Shown: positions 16,651-26,800 of the stretch, piece by piece
Layout of the letters: the number at the start of each line of letters is the position of its first letter
How positions within the stretch are numbered: the stretch's first letter is position 1
From: an uncultured Paracoccaceae bacterium
GTDB taxonomy: Bacteria > Pseudomonadota > Alphaproteobacteria > Rhodobacterales > Rhodobacteraceae
NCBI GenBank assembly: GCA_947499725.1
Contig: CANMPK010000001.1
Location: 434,001 to 498,000, forward strand
Length of the DNA stretch: 64,000 bases
Direction: 5' to 3'
The notes under the pieces: model-generated
Database searches by the model: none
The model's input: the letters and a program-made list of their open reading frames with translations, nothing else
Told to the model about the DNA's origin: nothing
Program-made: the position numbers and the translations under genes

Positions 16651-17133
16651 TTATGCGCGGCGCAGGTGGCCGAGGCGGTCCAGCACGCCTTGCAGGATAT
16701 AGCCGGCGGCCACATGGTCGATCACTTCAGAGCGGCGTTTGCGGGAGGTATCAGCCTCGAGCAGGGCGCGTTCGGCGGCGACGGTGGAGAGGCGTTCATC
16801 CCAGAAGATAATCGGCAGAGGCGTGAGCTTTGCCAAGTTGCGAGCGAAGGCGCGGGTGGATTGCACGCGGGGGCCTTCGGAGCCGTCCATGTTCAGGGGC
16901 AGACCCAGAACAATGGCGCCGATGTTGCGTTCTGCGATGATGTCCAGCAGGCGCTGCGCATCGACGCCGAATTTCTTGCGTTTGACCGTTTCAATGGGCG
17001 TGGCCACGGTTTGAAAGCTGTCCGAGACCGCAACGCCGATGGTTTTGGTGCCCAGATCAAGGCCGATCAACGCCTGCATTTGCGGGATGGCAGAGGCATG
17101 CTCATCAAGGTTGTCGATCAACTGGTCTGTCAT
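16651..17133 (-). CDS. ruvX: Putative pre-16S rRNA nuclease / Holliday junction resolvase-like YqgF
   Basis: This is a 160-residue RNase H-fold protein. The first acidic motif is IGLDLGTKTIGVAVSD (Asp at about residue 25), followed by VLGLPLNMDGSEG, the second acidic motif in FWDERLSTVAAE, and a final DHVAAGYIL Asp. YqgF processes the 16S rRNA 5' end in E. coli and has also been described as a Holliday junction resolvase. It follows ccmI closely and precedes DUF1289, a conserved order in the group. Confidence 0.95.
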   Translation of the reverse strand: MTDQLIDNLDEHASAIPQMQALIGLDLGTKTIGVAVSDSFQTVATPIETVKRKKFGVDAQRLLDIIAERNIGAIVLGLPLNMDGSEGPRVQSTRAFARNLAKLTPLPIIFWDERLSTVAAERALLEADTSRKRRSEVIDHVAAGYILQGVLDRLGHLRRA

Positions 17134-17155
17134 GCGCGCGGCTCGCTTTGCTGGC

Positions 17156-18397
17156 TTATTGCGCCAGACCGGAGCGGCTGGCAGCGCCGTTGATTACCGC
17201 TAGAGCCTCTGAATTGCCAGCAAAAACGGTTTGCGCTTCGTCTAGGATGGCGGTGGCTTGCTCGGTTTCGCCAAGCACACCATAGGCCATGATGAGCTGC
17301 GCCCATTCTTGTGGGGTGCCGCCTTCAGTGGCCAAACGATCGGACAGGCCGCTGACCATGCCGCGGATCATGGCGGCTTGATCGGAGGCGTCGAGTTCGC
17401 TGGCAGCTTCGATGTCTTCGGCGGTTGGGCCGCGCAGTGGGGCGGCTTCGGCGACGGTTGCCGCTGGTGGCAGGGTGTAATCCACTCCTGCGAACCATGC
17501 GAGTTCTTCGATATTGGTGCGGATCGGATCGATCCAAGGGGCATTGGCTGGGCTGTCGTTCAGCAGGTTGCGCCAGATGCGGAAGGTCATATCTGGGCGG
17601 CCGTTTTGAAACAGCATGCTGCCAAGATAATAGCGCGCGAAGCCTTCGGTTGGGTCAAGATCAAGCGCGGTGCGCAGGGCGGTGTCGGCCTCTGGCGAGA
17701 TATAGCCTTGGGCGGCGCGGATCATCAGTGTGGCGAATTGGGTGTAATCAGACGCTGTGGCTTGATCGCCTTTCAGCGAAATCACAACCTGCTGGGCTTC
17801 ATAGGCGGCTTTGAAATTGCCCAATGTGGCCTCGTTGCGCACGAGCAGTTGGTGACCTTGCAGATCATCTGGGCGCTCAGCGACTTTGGCGCGGAGTTCT
17901 TCCATAAGGGTTAGAAATTCCGCATCTGCTTGTGGTGCTGGAGATGGGCCAAGCGCGGCTTCTTGGGCCGCTTGTGAGGGGCGGTTGTCTAGACGGGTTT
18001 GGGCGGCGGCGAAGCGATCTTGTAGCGGTTGATCCGCATAGCCCGGCGCGCCGAATTCGGTATAGGCAAACAAGCCTCCGCCTACGAGGAACAAGGCCAC
18101 GATGGCCGTCATGGCATAGGTGGCGGTTTTGGGTTGGTCGCCTTCGGATTTGGCTTTTTGCAACTGGGCATCTGCCGTCAGAATGCGGCGGGAGATTTCG
18201 GTGCGGGTGCGCTCTGCGTCTTCTGGGGCGATCACGCCGCGCGCCAGATCGCGATCCACTTCCTTAAGCTGGTCGCGATAGACTTTGAGATCATAGGCGG
18301 CTGGTGAGACCTCGCCAGATTGACCCCGCAAAAGGGCAGCGCCCAGAAACAGGGTGATAATCAGAGCGATCAGCGCGGCGATGATCCAAAACAGCAT
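17156..18397 (-). CDS. ccmI: Cytochrome c biogenesis protein CcmI
   Basis: This 413-residue protein has two N-terminal membrane helices (MLFWIIAALIALIITLFLGAA and, at about 95, a second) separated by a cytoplasmic loop with the family-typical YRDQLKEVDRDLARG and SRRIL. A periplasmic domain with TPR-like repeats follows (about 150-330). CcmI presents apocytochrome c to the CcmF/H ligation complex. The start at 18397 has AAAGGA at nine bases; the upstream in-frame extension contains no plausible signal. Other ccm genes sit at 39840-42604. Confidence 0.92.
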   Translation of the reverse strand: MLFWIIAALIALIITLFLGAALLRGQSGEVSPAAYDLKVYRDQLKEVDRDLARGVIAPEDAERTRTEISRRILTADAQLQKAKSEGDQPKTATYAMTAIVALFLVGGGLFAYTEFGAPGYADQPLQDRFAAAQTRLDNRPSQAAQEAALGPSPAPQADAEFLTLMEELRAKVAERPDDLQGHQLLVRNEATLGNFKAAYEAQQVVISLKGDQATASDYTQFATLMIRAAQGYISPEADTALRTALDLDPTEGFARYYLGSMLFQNGRPDMTFRIWRNLLNDSPANAPWIDPIRTNIEELAWFAGVDYTLPPAATVAEAAPLRGPTAEDIEAASELDASDQAAMIRGMVSGLSDRLATEGGTPQEWAQLIMAYGVLGETEQATAILDEAQTVFAGNSEALAVINGAASRSGLAQ

Positions 18398-18632
18398 GGG
18401 GTGGTCCTTTTGTGGTCGCATATGATGTAGCGATGAAGCGGCGCACGTAAAAGGGACAAACAGCTTTGTGACCCTGTGACACAAGGCGCACGCAAAAAAA
18501 TCAGTCGCTTTGGCGGTTTGCCGCAAAGTTAATCGTTAATTCGACGCAGGAGGGGGCTTTTCACTTGACCTTTTGCGGCAAAAACTCACATCTGTGCCCC
18601 CAGAGACCGAAAGAATTTTTGAGGAGGCTACC

Positions 18633-19235
18633 ATGGCTTTTGAACTTCCTGATCTTCCATATGCACACGACGCGCTGGCACAACACGGCATGTCTGCAGA
18701 AACACTGGAATTCCACCACGACCTGCACCACAACGCTTACGTGACAAACGGCAACGCGGCGATCGCGGGCACAGAGTGGGAGGGCAAGTCCCTCGAAGAG
18801 ATCATTGTTGGCACATACAACAAGACATCCGTTGCGCAAAACGGCATCTTCAACAACATCTCTCAGCTGTGGAACCACAACCAGTTCTGGGAAATGATGG
18901 GCCCGAACAAAACAGCGATGCCAGGCGAGCTGGAAAAAGCGATCGTTGAGTCCTTTGGTTCCGTTGATGAATTCAAAAAGCAATTCTCTGCAGCAGGTGC
19001 GGGCCAATTCGGTTCCGGCTGGTGCTGGTTGGTGAAAGACACTGACGGTGGCCTGAAAGTGACAAAGACAGAGAACGGTGTGAACCCTCTGTGCTTCGGT
19101 CAAACAGCGCTGCTGGGTTGTGATGTTTGGGAGCACTCCTACTACATCGACTTCCGCAACAAGCGTCCGGTTTACCTGACAAACTTCCTGGACAACCTGG
19201 TTGACTGGGAAAACGTTGCATCCCGTCTGGGCTAA
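18633..19235 (+). CDS. sodB: Iron superoxide dismutase
   Basis: This is a 200-residue Fe/Mn-family SOD that converts superoxide to peroxide and oxygen in the cytoplasm. Metal ligands are visible in FHHDLHHNAYV, WNHNQFW and DVWEHSYY. The active-site Gln lies in the ISQLWNH helix, and NGVNPL occupies the place where Mn enzymes have their Gln, which points to the iron type. The start at 18633 follows GAGGAGG by seven bases. A possible promoter is TTGACC (18565), 17 bases, ACATCT. Confidence 0.96.
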   Translation: MAFELPDLPYAHDALAQHGMSAETLEFHHDLHHNAYVTNGNAAIAGTEWEGKSLEEIIVGTYNKTSVAQNGIFNNISQLWNHNQFWEMMGPNKTAMPGELEKAIVESFGSVDEFKKQFSAAGAGQFGSGWCWLVKDTDGGLKVTKTENGVNPLCFGQTALLGCDVWEHSYYIDFRNKRPVYLTNFLDNLVDWENVASRLG

Positions 19236-19257
19236 TCGCCTGAGATAACGGATTAGG

Positions 19258-19290
19258 AAAAGGCGCCCATTGGGGCGCCTTTTTTGTTTT
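19258..19290 (+). terminator. Intrinsic terminator between sodB and the LOG gene
   Basis: AAGGCGCCC and GGGGCGCCTT form a strong stem around a short ATT loop, followed by TTTTTTGTTTT. It serves sodB; the stem could also act on the converging gene. Confidence 0.9.
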
Positions 19291-19302
19291 GGGCTATTTT
19301 AC

Positions 19303-19848
19303 TTAGGCGCTTTCGAGCTGGCTGAGCGCTGTCTCGACCGTATCTGCCACTGTGAAATAGGTTTTCAGGCTCGCATCCGCAAAGCCCTGATCAATGATGT
19401 GATCCAGAAGCGCCAGAAGGGGCTGCCAGTAGTTTTCTGTGTTCAGCAGCACAATTGGTTTGTCGTGGAGCCCGATTTGCCGCCATGTGAGCACTTCGAA
19501 GAATTCATCCAAAGACCCAGCGCCGCCGGGCAGAAGCACGATGGCGTCGCAGTTCATGAACATGACCTTCTTGCGCTCGTGCATGTTTTCGGTGACCACG
19601 AATTGGTCCAGATCGGTTTTGCCCACTTCGCGTTTCAGCAAGTGGGTTGGGATCACGCCGAAGGTTTTGCCAGAGGCTGCTTGGTTGCTGCGGGCGACGG
19701 CGCCCATCAGGCCCACATCTCCAGCACCATAGACCAAACGCCAGTTTTTCTGGGCGATGGCTTGCCCTAGGGTTGTGGCGTCGGCTTCGTAAGCGGGGTT
19801 TGCGCCGGAACGTGAACCGCAAAAGACACAAATCGATAGGCTGGTCAT
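19303..19848 (-). CDS. LOG family protein (TIGR00730; cytokinin riboside 5'-monophosphate phosphoribohydrolase-like)
   Basis: This Rossmann-fold protein of 181 residues has the LOG signature PGGAGSLDEFFEVLTWRQIG and the N-terminal SICVFCGSRSG. The family hydrolyses nucleoside 5'-monophosphates to base and ribose phosphate. In plants and some bacteria this makes cytokinins; in most bacteria the biological substrate is unclear. The ATG at 19848 is preferred over a GTG four codons upstream because the fold begins immediately after it. It is divergent from the LysM gene. Confidence 0.9.
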   Translation of the reverse strand: MTSLSICVFCGSRSGANPAYEADATTLGQAIAQKNWRLVYGAGDVGLMGAVARSNQAASGKTFGVIPTHLLKREVGKTDLDQFVVTENMHERKKVMFMNCDAIVLLPGGAGSLDEFFEVLTWRQIGLHDKPIVLLNTENYWQPLLALLDHIIDQGFADASLKTYFTVADTVETALSQLESA

Positions 19849-19948
19849 GGAAAATCTCACGTTTTTCAGAGCTCTTTTGACCAGTGTTACCCAACTTGAT
19901 AGTGTGCCTCAACTAAAACGACTGCCAAAATCTGGGGAACGCGCAGCC

Positions 19949-21403
19949 ATGAGTAAATTCGCATCTATTTTGTCCGGCCCAACGGCTGTTGTTGGGGCTG
20001 GTGCTGTCGCTGTTGTGGGGGCCGCAGGGCTTTATTTTGGTGGGGTGTTTGACCCGAAAACGACGCCTGAAGCTGTGCCAGAGGCCGTGGTAGAAGCGGC
20101 GGCTGTAGAGGCAACGCCAGCGGCGCCGGTTGTGACGCCTGAGTCTGCGCCAGAAGCTGTTGAAGAGGCTGCTGTTGAATTGGTTCTGCCAAGTTTCGAT
20201 GTTGTACGCGTTGAGGCGGATGGCTCGGCTTTGGTTGCAGGGCAAGGCGCGGCTGGGGCCGTGATTGAGATTTTGCTGGATGGTGCGGTTTTGACAGAGG
20301 TTGAGGCGGACGGGTCTGGTCAGTTCACCAGCTTTGCCAGCGTCACGCCAAGTGAAGCGCCGCGTGTGATGAGCCTGTCGCAGACGGTGGATGGCCAAAC
20401 ATATGTGTCTGATGAGACAGTGATTATTGCGCCAGCGCCGGTTGTGGTGGCCGAAGCAGAGACATCTGCGGAAGAGGTGGCTGAAGACGCTGCGCCGGTC
20501 GGCACTGTTGTTGAAGCGGCAACTGAGGCCGTGGCTGAGGTTGCAGAAGAAGCGGTTGAGACGGCAGAAGCAAGTGTTGCGGCCGTTGCTGAAACCGTTG
20601 TTGAGGCGGCTGAAGAGGTTGCTGAGGCGGCGCAAGATGCTGTCGCAGATGCGGTGCAGGATGTTGCGCAGGCAGCGGTTGAAACGCCAGCGCCTGTTGC
20701 GCAGGAGGCTCCGACCGCTGCGGCGACGGATGCGCCTGCGGCGGCCGTAGAGGTGGCAGAGGCTGCCGTTGAAGAGACGGCTGTGGTTGCTGAAGCAGAG
20801 ACGGCAGAAGCGCCCGCCTCGACTGAGGTTGCAGAGGCAGCGCCTGAACCTGCGGCTCCGGCTGCTCCGTCTGTTATCATTGCCAGCAATGAAGGTGTGC
20901 GGGTGGTGCAATCGGCAGAGCCTGCCAGCCCAGAAGTGCAGGCGGCGATTGCTTTGGATGCGATCACTTATTCAGAAGCGGGCGAGGTCTTGCTGTCTGG
21001 CCGTGCGCAGACGCCGGGTTTTGTGCGTATCTATGTGAATAATGACCCGCAGGCCTATGAAACCATTGCGGAAAACGGCGAGTGGCGTGCGGAGCTGCCG
21101 AGCGTCGCGCCGGGGGTTTATACGTTGCGTGTGGATCAAGTGGACGCGGCTGATGCGGTGCTGTCTCGTGTGGAAACCCCGTTTAAGCGCGAAGCTCCGG
21201 TGGAGTTGGAAGTGGCCGCTGAAGAGGTGGAAACCAAACGCGTCGTGGCCATCACCGTGCAGCCGGGCAATACGCTTTGGGCGATTGCCAAGGAAAACTA
21301 CGGGGATGGCGTGCAATTCGTGAAAGTGTTTGAAGCCAACAAAGACCGCATCAAGAACCCAGATCTGATCTACCCAGGTCAGGTGTTTACGGTGCCAGAA
21401 TAA
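19949..21403 (+). CDS. LysM domain protein with long Ala/Val/Glu-rich linker
   Basis: The 484-residue protein has an N-terminal membrane or signal segment (GAGAVAVVGAAGLYFGG, about 14-31), several beta-sandwich-like regions (about 75-150 and 325-425) and a low-complexity Ala/Val/Glu/Pro tract at about 155-315. A C-terminal LysM domain (ITVQPGNTLWAIAKENYGDG to YPGQVFTVPE, about 436-484) should bind peptidoglycan. The architecture matches Rhodobacterales proteins that bridge inner membrane and cell wall. The start at 19949 is chosen because the upstream extension reads into the divergent gene region. Confidence 0.85.
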   Translation: MSKFASILSGPTAVVGAGAVAVVGAAGLYFGGVFDPKTTPEAVPEAVVEAAAVEATPAAPVVTPESAPEAVEEAAVELVLPSFDVVRVEADGSALVAGQGAAGAVIEILLDGAVLTEVEADGSGQFTSFASVTPSEAPRVMSLSQTVDGQTYVSDETVIIAPAPVVVAEAETSAEEVAEDAAPVGTVVEAATEAVAEVAEEAVETAEASVAAVAETVVEAAEEVAEAAQDAVADAVQDVAQAAVETPAPVAQEAPTAAATDAPAAAVEVAEAAVEETAVVAEAETAEAPASTEVAEAAPEPAAPAAPSVIIASNEGVRVVQSAEPASPEVQAAIALDAITYSEAGEVLLSGRAQTPGFVRIYVNNDPQAYETIAENGEWRAELPSVAPGVYTLRVDQVDAADAVLSRVETPFKREAPVELEVAAEEVETKRVVAITVQPGNTLWAIAKENYGDGVQFVKVFEANKDRIKNPDLIYPGQVFTVPE

Positions 21404-21437
21404 GCTAGTTTGGCTTAAAATGACTGCTGATTGGAAC

Positions 21438-21465
21438 AGAGAGGCTGCGGCCTCTCTTTTCTTTT
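21438..21465 (+). terminator. Intrinsic terminator of the LysM gene
   Basis: AGAGAGGC and GCCTCTCT form a perfect eight-base stem around TGCG, followed by TTTCTTTT. Confidence 0.88.
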
Positions 21466-21548
21466 GGATTAATGTGGGCTGAGCGCTGGTCAATCATAGG
21501 GCGCTGCCCTAGGTTTTTACAGGTAGCTAGGCACCAGAGAAGATACCC

Positions 21549-23372
21549 ATGCAACGATGGAAAACCGCTTCGGACGAAGAACTTGAACGCGCAAAAGACC
21601 GAAACGGTTGGCTGATTATCCGCAAAGTGCTGCCTTATCTTTGGCCTGAGGGTCAGACTTGGGTGAAACGGCGTGTGATTTTGGCAGTGATGGCTTTGGT
21701 GATGTCCAAGGTGATCGCTGTGCTTGGACCGCAGATTTATGGCCGCGCGGTGAATGCTTTGTCAGAGGATGGGGTGTCGACCTTTGTGCTGGGCGCGGTT
21801 GGGTTGACCGTGGCTTATGGCATGGCGCGCCTGATGACGGTTGGTTTTCAGAACCTGCGTGATGTGATCTTTGCCAAGGTGGGGCAACGCGCGTTGCGGC
21901 AGCTGGCGTTGCAGACTTTTGAGCACATTCACAGACTGTCCATGCGCTATCACATCACGCGCAAGACGGGCGGTTTGAGCCGGATCATTGAGCGCGGTGT
22001 GAAGGGCGTGGAGTTTTTGCTGCGCTTTATGCTGTTTTCGATTGGGCCTTTGGTGCTTGAGCTGCTGATGATCGCAGCCTTTTTGTATTTCGCTTTGGAT
22101 GTTTGGTATCTGGTGGTGATCTTGGTCACGCTGGTTCTGTATGGGGCCTATACGTTTAAGGTGACCGAGTGGCGCGTGAAGCTGCGTCGGATCATGAATG
22201 ATCAGGACACGGACGCCAATCAGAAGGCCATCGACAGCCTGCTGAACTTTGAAACCGTCAAGTATTTCGGCGCCGAAGGGCGTGAAGCGGCGCGCTATGA
22301 TCAGTCTATGAAGGGCTATGAGGCTGCGGCGATCAAGACGGCCTATTCTTTGGCGGGTTTGAATGTCGGTCAGTCGCTGATCATCAGCGCAGGGCTTGTG
22401 ACGGTGATGGTGATGGCGGCCATTGGTGTTGAGAATGGCACGCTGACCGTGGGCGATTTTGTGATGGTGAATGCGTATATGATCCAGATCACCATGCCAT
22501 TGAACTTCCTAGGGACTGTTTATCGCGAAATCCGTCAGGCTTTGGTGGATATGGGTGAGATGTTTGATCTGCTGGAGCAGCCAGCCGAGGTGAAGGATGC
22601 GCCGAATGCGCCTGATTTGAAGGTGAATGGCGGGCAGATCGAATTGGATAACGTCGCCTTTGGCTATGAAGAGACCCGCGCGATCTTGAAAGGCGTGAGC
22701 CTGACCGTAGGTGCTGGGCAGAACGTGGCGATTGTGGGGGCCTCTGGGTCGGGGAAATCCACCATTGGGCGGCTGTTGTTCCGGTTTTACGATGTGCAGG
22801 GCGGGGCTTTGCGCATTGACGGACAAGACGTGCGCGCGGTGACGCAGCAGAGCCTGCATGACGCTATTGGTGTCGTGCCGCAGGATACGGTGCTGTTTAA
22901 CGATACGATCCGCTACAACATTGCTTATGGGCGTGCGGATGCCACAGAGGATGACATTATCGCGGCTGCAAAAGCTGCGCAGATCCATGACTTTGTGATG
23001 TCCTTGCCGGATGGTTATGAGACCACGGTTGGTGAGCGCGGGTTGAAGCTGTCTGGCGGTGAGAAGCAGCGTGTAGGCATTGCGCGCACCTTGCTGAAGG
23101 ATCCGCCGCTTTTGTTGTTGGATGAGGCGACCTCTGCTTTGGATACAGAGACCGAGCAATCCATCAAAGAGGCTTTGGCCCATGCGGGCAAAGGGCGCAC
23201 GGTGATCACCATTGCGCACCGTTTGTCGACGATTGCCGAAGCTGATCGCATTGTGGTGCTTGAGGCAGGGGCCGTCGTCGAAGAGGGCACCCATGCCGAA
23301 TTGCTAGAGCGTGAAGGGCGCTATGCGCAGCTTTGGCATCGTCAGCTAAATGACGAGACCGCGGCGGCCTAA
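21549..23372 (+). CDS. Atm1/HMT1-type ABC exporter (permease and ATPase)
   Basis: This 607-residue half-transporter has six membrane helices in the first 340 residues and a C-terminal ATPase: Walker A GASGSGKST, signature LSGGEKQRVGIARTLLKDPPLLLLDEATSALD. The membrane-domain segment YHITRKTGGLSRIIERGVKG and the NFETVKYFGAE motif are characteristic of the Atm1 (ABCB7) group. Those transporters export glutathione-linked metal or persulfide species and support cytosolic iron-sulfur protein maturation and metal resistance. It ends four bases before the converging SnoaL-like gene. Confidence 0.92.
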   Translation: MQRWKTASDEELERAKDRNGWLIIRKVLPYLWPEGQTWVKRRVILAVMALVMSKVIAVLGPQIYGRAVNALSEDGVSTFVLGAVGLTVAYGMARLMTVGFQNLRDVIFAKVGQRALRQLALQTFEHIHRLSMRYHITRKTGGLSRIIERGVKGVEFLLRFMLFSIGPLVLELLMIAAFLYFALDVWYLVVILVTLVLYGAYTFKVTEWRVKLRRIMNDQDTDANQKAIDSLLNFETVKYFGAEGREAARYDQSMKGYEAAAIKTAYSLAGLNVGQSLIISAGLVTVMVMAAIGVENGTLTVGDFVMVNAYMIQITMPLNFLGTVYREIRQALVDMGEMFDLLEQPAEVKDAPNAPDLKVNGGQIELDNVAFGYEETRAILKGVSLTVGAGQNVAIVGASGSGKSTIGRLLFRFYDVQGGALRIDGQDVRAVTQQSLHDAIGVVPQDTVLFNDTIRYNIAYGRADATEDDIIAAAKAAQIHDFVMSLPDGYETTVGERGLKLSGGEKQRVGIARTLLKDPPLLLLDEATSALDTETEQSIKEALAHAGKGRTVITIAHRLSTIAEADRIVVLEAGAVVEEGTHAELLEREGRYAQLWHRQLNDETAAA

Positions 23373-23376
23373 GCGC

Positions 23377-23817
23377 TTAGGCGACGGGCTCTGCGGTTTC
23401 ACTGTCTTGTCCGGACAGTTGGAACGTGCGCAGTTGCGCGCTGATGTTGGCTTTGGTGATGCGCCAGCCGCGTTGGGACTTGCGCAGCAGGTAGCTGGAT
23501 GTCCACTTGGCTTTGATTTTGCCGCTTTCCGCGATGGCCTGAAAGACCGAAGCACAAATGGCTTCGTCTTCGGAGGTTTCGTGCAAGAACTCTAGGTCGG
23601 CTTTGACCTTGGTGATGCCTTGCGTTTGATAAAACTCATGCAGGCCGCGAAGTCCGGAGCGCATTTCTTGAGGTGTGTTCAAGGTGAGATTGCGCTCGGG
23701 CATCGTGATTTCCACAGGGAAATCCCAGCACGAGAGAATGCGTGTGTAATCGTAATGAGCAAGGCCATCATGAAAGTCATTCATGACGGCCTTGGCTGAA
23801 TTCGTTATAGCCTGCAT
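23377..23817 (-). CDS. NTF2/SnoaL-like small protein
   Basis: This 146-residue protein shows the pattern of the NTF2-like alpha+beta barrel: an N-terminal helix, the DYTRILSCWDFPVEITMP segment and alternating strands ending SSYLLRKSQRGWRITKANIS. Such domains are used as enzymes or ligand-binding proteins and the function cannot be told. It starts 12 bases after the RND permease stop, with GAGG before its ATG, so it is probably the third gene of that operon. Confidence 0.7.
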   Translation of the reverse strand: MQAITNSAKAVMNDFHDGLAHYDYTRILSCWDFPVEITMPERNLTLNTPQEMRSGLRGLHEFYQTQGITKVKADLEFLHETSEDEAICASVFQAIAESGKIKAKWTSSYLLRKSQRGWRITKANISAQLRTFQLSGQDSETAEPVA

Positions 23818-23829
23818 TTGGGCCTCAAA

Positions 23830-26800
23830 TTACTCTGCCGCGCGTAGCCCTGTTTCCTCGTCAGGTGCTTCGCCTAAAGGTTTCCGTTCATCCTCCCATA
23901 GAATTTCCGGTGCTTTAATCTGTTTGGCTGCGCGACGTAGGGCCCAGTCTTGGGCTGCGCGGCTACCGCGTCCTTTTGTGAGACGTGCGACGAGGCGAAG
24001 ACCCCAATCAACATACGTCCAAATCCAGACACGCAGAGCAAGCATTGAGGGGGTAAACACCAAAGTTAGGACAGTTGCAATACCCAAGCCAAACACCACC
24101 GCAGTGGCGAGTTGTTTCCACCACAGCGCGGTTGGGCTGTCGATGGAATAGCCGCCGCCAACGAAGTCTAGGCTGAGGCCAAACATCATTGGCGCGAGGC
24201 CTGCCATAGTGGTGATTGTGGTCAACAGAACAGGGCGCAGACGATCCTGAGCGGTGCGTACGATTGCCTCGATACGTGGCATGAACTGGCTGTATTCTTG
24301 ATAGGTATCAATGAGTACGATGTTGTTGTTCACCACGATCCCAGCCAGCGCGACGATGCCTGTGCCGGTCATAATGATCGAGAAGGCTTGATCCATAACA
24401 AGCATCCCGATCAACACGCCTGTGGTGGATAGGATCACCGCCAGAAGCACGAGAACCGAGTTATAGAAGCTGTTGAACTGTGCCAGCAGAATGATGAACA
24501 TCAGCCCTAAAGCGCCTGCGAAGGCGTTTGATAGGAAGGCTTGGCTCTCTGCTTCGTCCTCTTGATCACCGGTCCATTCCCATTCGATGCCTTGTGGGAA
24601 GGGATCTGATTCGTTGATCCAATCGGTGATCTGAGCGATCTGAACCGCTGGCGTCAAAGGCTGTGCGGTGAAGCCATCGTTTTCATATTCAGCCTGAAGA
24701 TCGCTGTCAGCATCCCATGTTTCGGTTGGGATCACTTCTATTTCACCAGTGTCTTCATTGGACAGGAAGGTCATGCCTGCTTCAACACCAGCTTTGACAT
24801 CAAAGATGCGGGTTTGATCAACACGGTTGATCTCGGCCAGTTTTGGCACTGGTTTGCGGGTGATGAAGTTTGAGAGCGGCACCAGACCATCTGGTGTGCG
24901 CACTTTCAGACCATCAAGTGTGGATAGCACACGATCTTCTTCTGGCAGGCGGACACGGATTTCGATTTCCTCATCCGAGCTGTCGACGCGCATTGTGTCG
25001 AGCAGGATGCCGCGTGTCACAAGTTGGACCATTGCGCCGACTGTGGCCACATCTGCGCCGTAGCGGCCCGCTTTTTGCACATCAACGTCGATCTGCCAGT
25101 CGATGCCGGGCAGGGGACGTGTGTCCTCGATCAGGTTCAGGCCTGCGGTGCTGTCAAACTTGTTGCGCGCTGTGGCGATGGCGGCGATCAGGTCTTCCCA
25201 ATCATCGCCTTTCACACGCAGATGCACAGGTTTGGCCGAGGCTGGGCCACGGTCCGCGGCCAAGATTTCGATCTTGGCACCTGGGATCAGCGAGAGCTGT
25301 TGGGTGAGTTCGTCGATGATCAGATCGCCATCAAAGTCAGCGGCTTTGATCTCGCGGTTGACGGTGCCGATCAAAGGAAGGCTGAACCACTCTTCGCGGG
25401 CATCCGGGCGATCTTCCCAAGCAATGGTTTCAAACTGCACTTGGCCGATTGTGTCTTTCGGAGGTTGCGCGCCACCGGTGTTGTTGTCGAGCCCGCCTGT
25501 TCCTGCAAAGGAGAAAGCGGTTTTGACGCCAGGGTGCGCCAACACAATGGTTTCGGCTTGGCGCACGATTTCATCTTTTTGCTCAAGCGACAGGTTACCC
25601 TTGGCCAAAACGTAGACGATGGCTTGCTCTGGTTCGGATTCCACGAAGAATTCGACGCCGTTGTTGTTTTCACCGAAGTAGCTGAACACGCTCATCACGA
25701 AGCCAATCACGAAGACGATTGAGACAATCGGCATGATTGGGTTGCCTGCGATGAATTTGATGAACATCCCAAATGGTGAGAGGCGGCGGCCCACTTTCAA
25801 ACGGCGCTCGCGACGTTCGATCATAACCGCATCCACAGTGATGGATGTGGCAAAGGTGCCGAGTACAAACAGGATGAAGCCCACGATGAAGGGGCCAAAG
25901 CCGCCCTCGGCGCCAGCAGTGCCCATCAGGAAGGTTGGATTGAGCACCTGCATGATCCCGATGAAAAGCAGCGCCAAGGCGGGCATTACCAGTGCGATGC
26001 GCAGGTACCACGGAGTGGAATTTCGCAACACCAAAGAGGCATTGCCAAAGAAGCGGCTCATGCGGCCAGAGACGCCGCCCATGACGGGAAGATAGATCAG
26101 CGCAACCACGAGTGAGGCGGAAAGAACGAAGATCAATGTCACCGGCAACATGCCCATGAACTGGCCCGGAACACCCGGCCAGAAGAGCATTGGCAAGAAG
26201 GCGCAGAGCGTTGTCGCCGTGGAGGATACGATTGGCCAGAACATGCGTTTGGCGGCCTCGACGTAGGCGACCATTGGGCCGGCGCCTTGCTTGATGCGTT
26301 TATCCGCATATTCCACCACAACGATGGCGCCATCCACTAGCATCCCGACGGCCAAGATCAGGCCGAACATGACGATGTTGGAGATGGTGATGCCCATCAA
26401 GGCAAGGAGAACGAAACACAGAAGGAAGGATGTTGGGATGGCGAAGCCAACCAGCAGCGCAGCACGGGTGCCGAGCGCTGCGAGGACAACGATCATCACA
26501 AGCGCAATCGCGGTCAGAACAGAGCCTTCAAGCTGGCTGACCATAGAGCCAACGATGCGGCTTTGGTCGTTTGACGTGCCCACTTCGACGGCGGCTTTGA
26601 GTTCATGCGGCCAATCGGCAGAGGCGTCTTCCACGGTCTGGCGTACCAGATCAGCGGTGTCGATCAGGTTGAAGCCTTTGCGTTTCACCACCTGAAGGGC
26701 AATTGTGTTGACGCCGTTGAAGCGCGCGGTGCCTTCGCGGTCTTCAAAGGTCAGGTTGATCTCGGCCAGATCGCCAAGGGTTACGATGCTGTCGCCGTTG

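Noticed and set aside
20320-20967. A 215-codon Ala/Ser/Thr-rich minus-strand frame
   Set aside because: It is the antisense of the Ala/Glu repeat tract of the LysM gene; its composition is a by-product of that repeat.
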